Below are positions 62,951 through 64,000 of a stretch of 64,000 bases of DNA, one piece after another; within the stretch, counting starts at the first letter, position 1, and every line of letters begins with the position of its first letter. The position numbers were made by a program, and so were the translations under genes. The DNA is from Pectobacterium parmentieri. GTDB lineage: Bacteria; Pseudomonadota; Gammaproteobacteria; Enterobacterales; Enterobacteriaceae. The DNA is taken from assembly GCF_001742145.1 (NCBI RefSeq), contig NZ_CP015749.1, positions 3,968,001 through 4,032,000 on the forward strand. Direction: 5' to 3'. The notes beneath the pieces were generated by a model. The model was not told the DNA's origin. It ran no database searches and saw only the letters and a list, made by a program, of their open reading frames with translations.

Positions 62951-64000
62951 CTACGCCTGTTCCAGAACGAAGTGCCCCTCTCCGACTTGTTTATAGCGAC
63001 GTGCGGGAGGATGGAAATCGGGGGCGCGTACCGGGCTGCGCAGTTCATCATTGGTGATATTACGCACCGGGCGGGTGTCTGGGTCAGGCACTGGCACCGC
63101 AGAAATCAGACGTCGGGTGTAATCATGCTGCGGGTTGTCGAAGATCGCCGAACGTGGGCCGATCTCCACGATTTCGCCGAGATACATCACCGCCACGCGG
63201 TGGCTGATACGCTCGACGACCGCCATATCATGCGAGATAAACAGGAATGACAGCCCCAGCGTCTGCTGGAGATCCAGCATCAGGTTGATCACCTGCGCCT
63301 TGACGGACACATCCAGCGCCGATACCGATTCATCAGCAATAATCACTTTCGGCTCCAGCGCCAGTGCGCGGGCAATACATACGCGCTGCCGCTGCCCGCC
63401 GGAGAACTGGTGCGGGAAGCGCGAGGCCATATCGCCGGATAGCCCTACCTGTTCCAGCAGTTCACTTACTCTCGCATCCACATTCTGTCGGGTCGCCAGC
63501 CCGTGCAACAGCATCGGTTCGGCAATCGCTTCCCCTATCCGCATACGCGGGTTCAGGCTTTCATACGGGTCTTGAAACACCATCTGAATCTGCCGCCGTG
63601 AATCCGTCAGTTCACGCTTATCCGCCGTCAGGATATTTTTTCCCAGCAGTTGAATATCGCCGCTGACGGCGTCATTGAGGCGAATAATCGACCGACCCGT
63701 GGTCGACTTACCGCAGCCTGATTCCCCAACCAGCGCAAGCGTTTCTCCCGGCCAAAGATCGAACGAGACATTCTCTACCGCATGAACTCGCCCGGACAAT
63801 CGCCGGAAAAAACCTGATCGGATATCAAATCGGGTGACCAGATTTTTTACCGTCAGCACTGGCTCCTCGCCCGACACGGTATTCACCGCCTCCGGCACCG
63901 GCTGGCGCTCGCCCGTTTTGAGATCGACCAACGGAAAGCGTTGCGGCCACGCGCTGCCGGACATCGAACCTAATTTAGGCACAGCGGATAGCAACATGCG
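62951..64000 (-). CDS. gsiA: Glutathione ABC transporter ATP-binding protein GsiA, C-terminal part (runs off the right edge)
   Basis: GsiA is a double-length ATPase (about 620 aa) that powers glutathione import through GsiBCD. About 349 residues are visible, covering the second nucleotide-binding domain. A linker (RFPLVDLKTGERQPVP) resembling that of E. coli GsiA is followed by ILTVKNLVTRF-type start EPVLTVKNLVTRFDIRSG, Walker [10 protein letters not shown], signature SGGQRQR and Walker B VIIADESVSALD. The frame continues past an internal Met at 63997 to the window edge, so this is not a complete single-domain protein. A full-length oligopeptide ATPase of similar type remains possible until the rest is seen. 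Confidence 0.8.
   Translation of the reverse strand, partial: RMLLSAVPKLGSMSGSAWPQRFPLVDLKTGERQPVPEAVNTVSGEEPVLTVKNLVTRFDIRSGFFRRLSGRVHAVENVSFDLWPGETLALVGESGCGKSTTGRSIIRLNDAVSGDIQLLGKNILTADKRELTDSRRQIQMVFQDPYESLNPRMRIGEAIAEPMLLHGLATRQNVDARVSELLEQVGLSGDMASRFPHQFSGGQRQRVCIARALALEPKVIIADESVSALDVSVKAQVINLMLDLQQTLGLSFLFISHDMAVVERISHRVAVMYLGEIVEIGPRSAIFDNPQHDYTRRLISAVPVPDPDTRPVRNITNDELRSPVRAPDFHPPARRYKQVGEGHFVLEQA

Noticed and set aside
62779..63057. 92-aa plus-strand frame between dgoR and gsiA
   Set aside because: Its last third is antisense to gsiA coding sequence and the start lacks support.

Overview
The window looks like chromosome from a soft-rot enterobacterium, most likely Pectobacterium (Dickeya or a close relative is the alternative). 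The call rests on recalled family sequences and gene order, not a database search. Core blocks keep enterobacterial order (bcsE // bcsRQABZC, dppABCDF, yidE-ibpB-ibpA-yidQ-yidR, ssuADCB, dgoRKADT), ERIC repeats are present, and catabolic genes for plant-type sugar acids and beta-glucosides are frequent.

Layout. 1-12 kb: the 5' end of bcsE (minus) faces the cellulose synthase operon bcsR-bcsQ-bcsA-bcsB-bcsZ-bcsC (plus), separated by one clean 127-bp ERIC and one heavily interrupted ERIC. 12.3-13.4 kb: an AT-rich orphan gene for a secreted protein with ten cysteines. 13.5-15.3 kb: ggt. 15.5-20.6 kb: an L-galactonate module (lgoT, lgoR, then divergent lgoD-uxaB) that would convert L-galactonate to D-tagaturonate and on to D-altronate. 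20.7-23.6 kb: a secreted DUF4432 aldose-epimerase-like protein, and avtA.

23.7-28.6 kb is an accessory island between avtA and the dpp operon. It holds a broken hcp (type VI secretion tube protein, C-terminal half only) and seven small AT-rich genes, two of which look like a DUF7660 protein and a SUKH-type immunity protein. It reads as a decayed hcp/effector locus that kept its immunity genes. 28.6-34.4 kb: dppFDCBA (minus). 34.4-36.0 kb has no convincing gene.

36-42.7 kb: carboxylate uptake. A 2HCT carrier (plus), the DcuS/DcuR two-component system and a DASS carrier surround a second accessory pair: a predicted permuted papain-like (NlpC/P60-LRAT type) cysteine hydrolase and an overlapping two-helix membrane protein, a possible toxin/immunity pair. 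43-49 kb: yidE, ibpB, ibpA, yidQ, yidR. A single foreign gene sits between yidE and ibpB, bracketed by 26-bp near-identical direct repeats derived from the ibpB 3' flank. The ibp genes carry a sigma-32-like promoter and ROSE-like leader hairpins.

49-64 kb: two paralogous BhsA-like periplasmic proteins (49.2 and 57.0 kb) with related leaders; a beta-glucoside PTS operon (IIB, IIC, 6-phospho-beta-glucosidase; no IIA) with an operator array; ssuADCB without ssuE; dgoRKADT with a 196-bp ERIC between dgoD and dgoT and two DgoR-type palindromes upstream; and the C-terminal part of gsiA running off the right edge.
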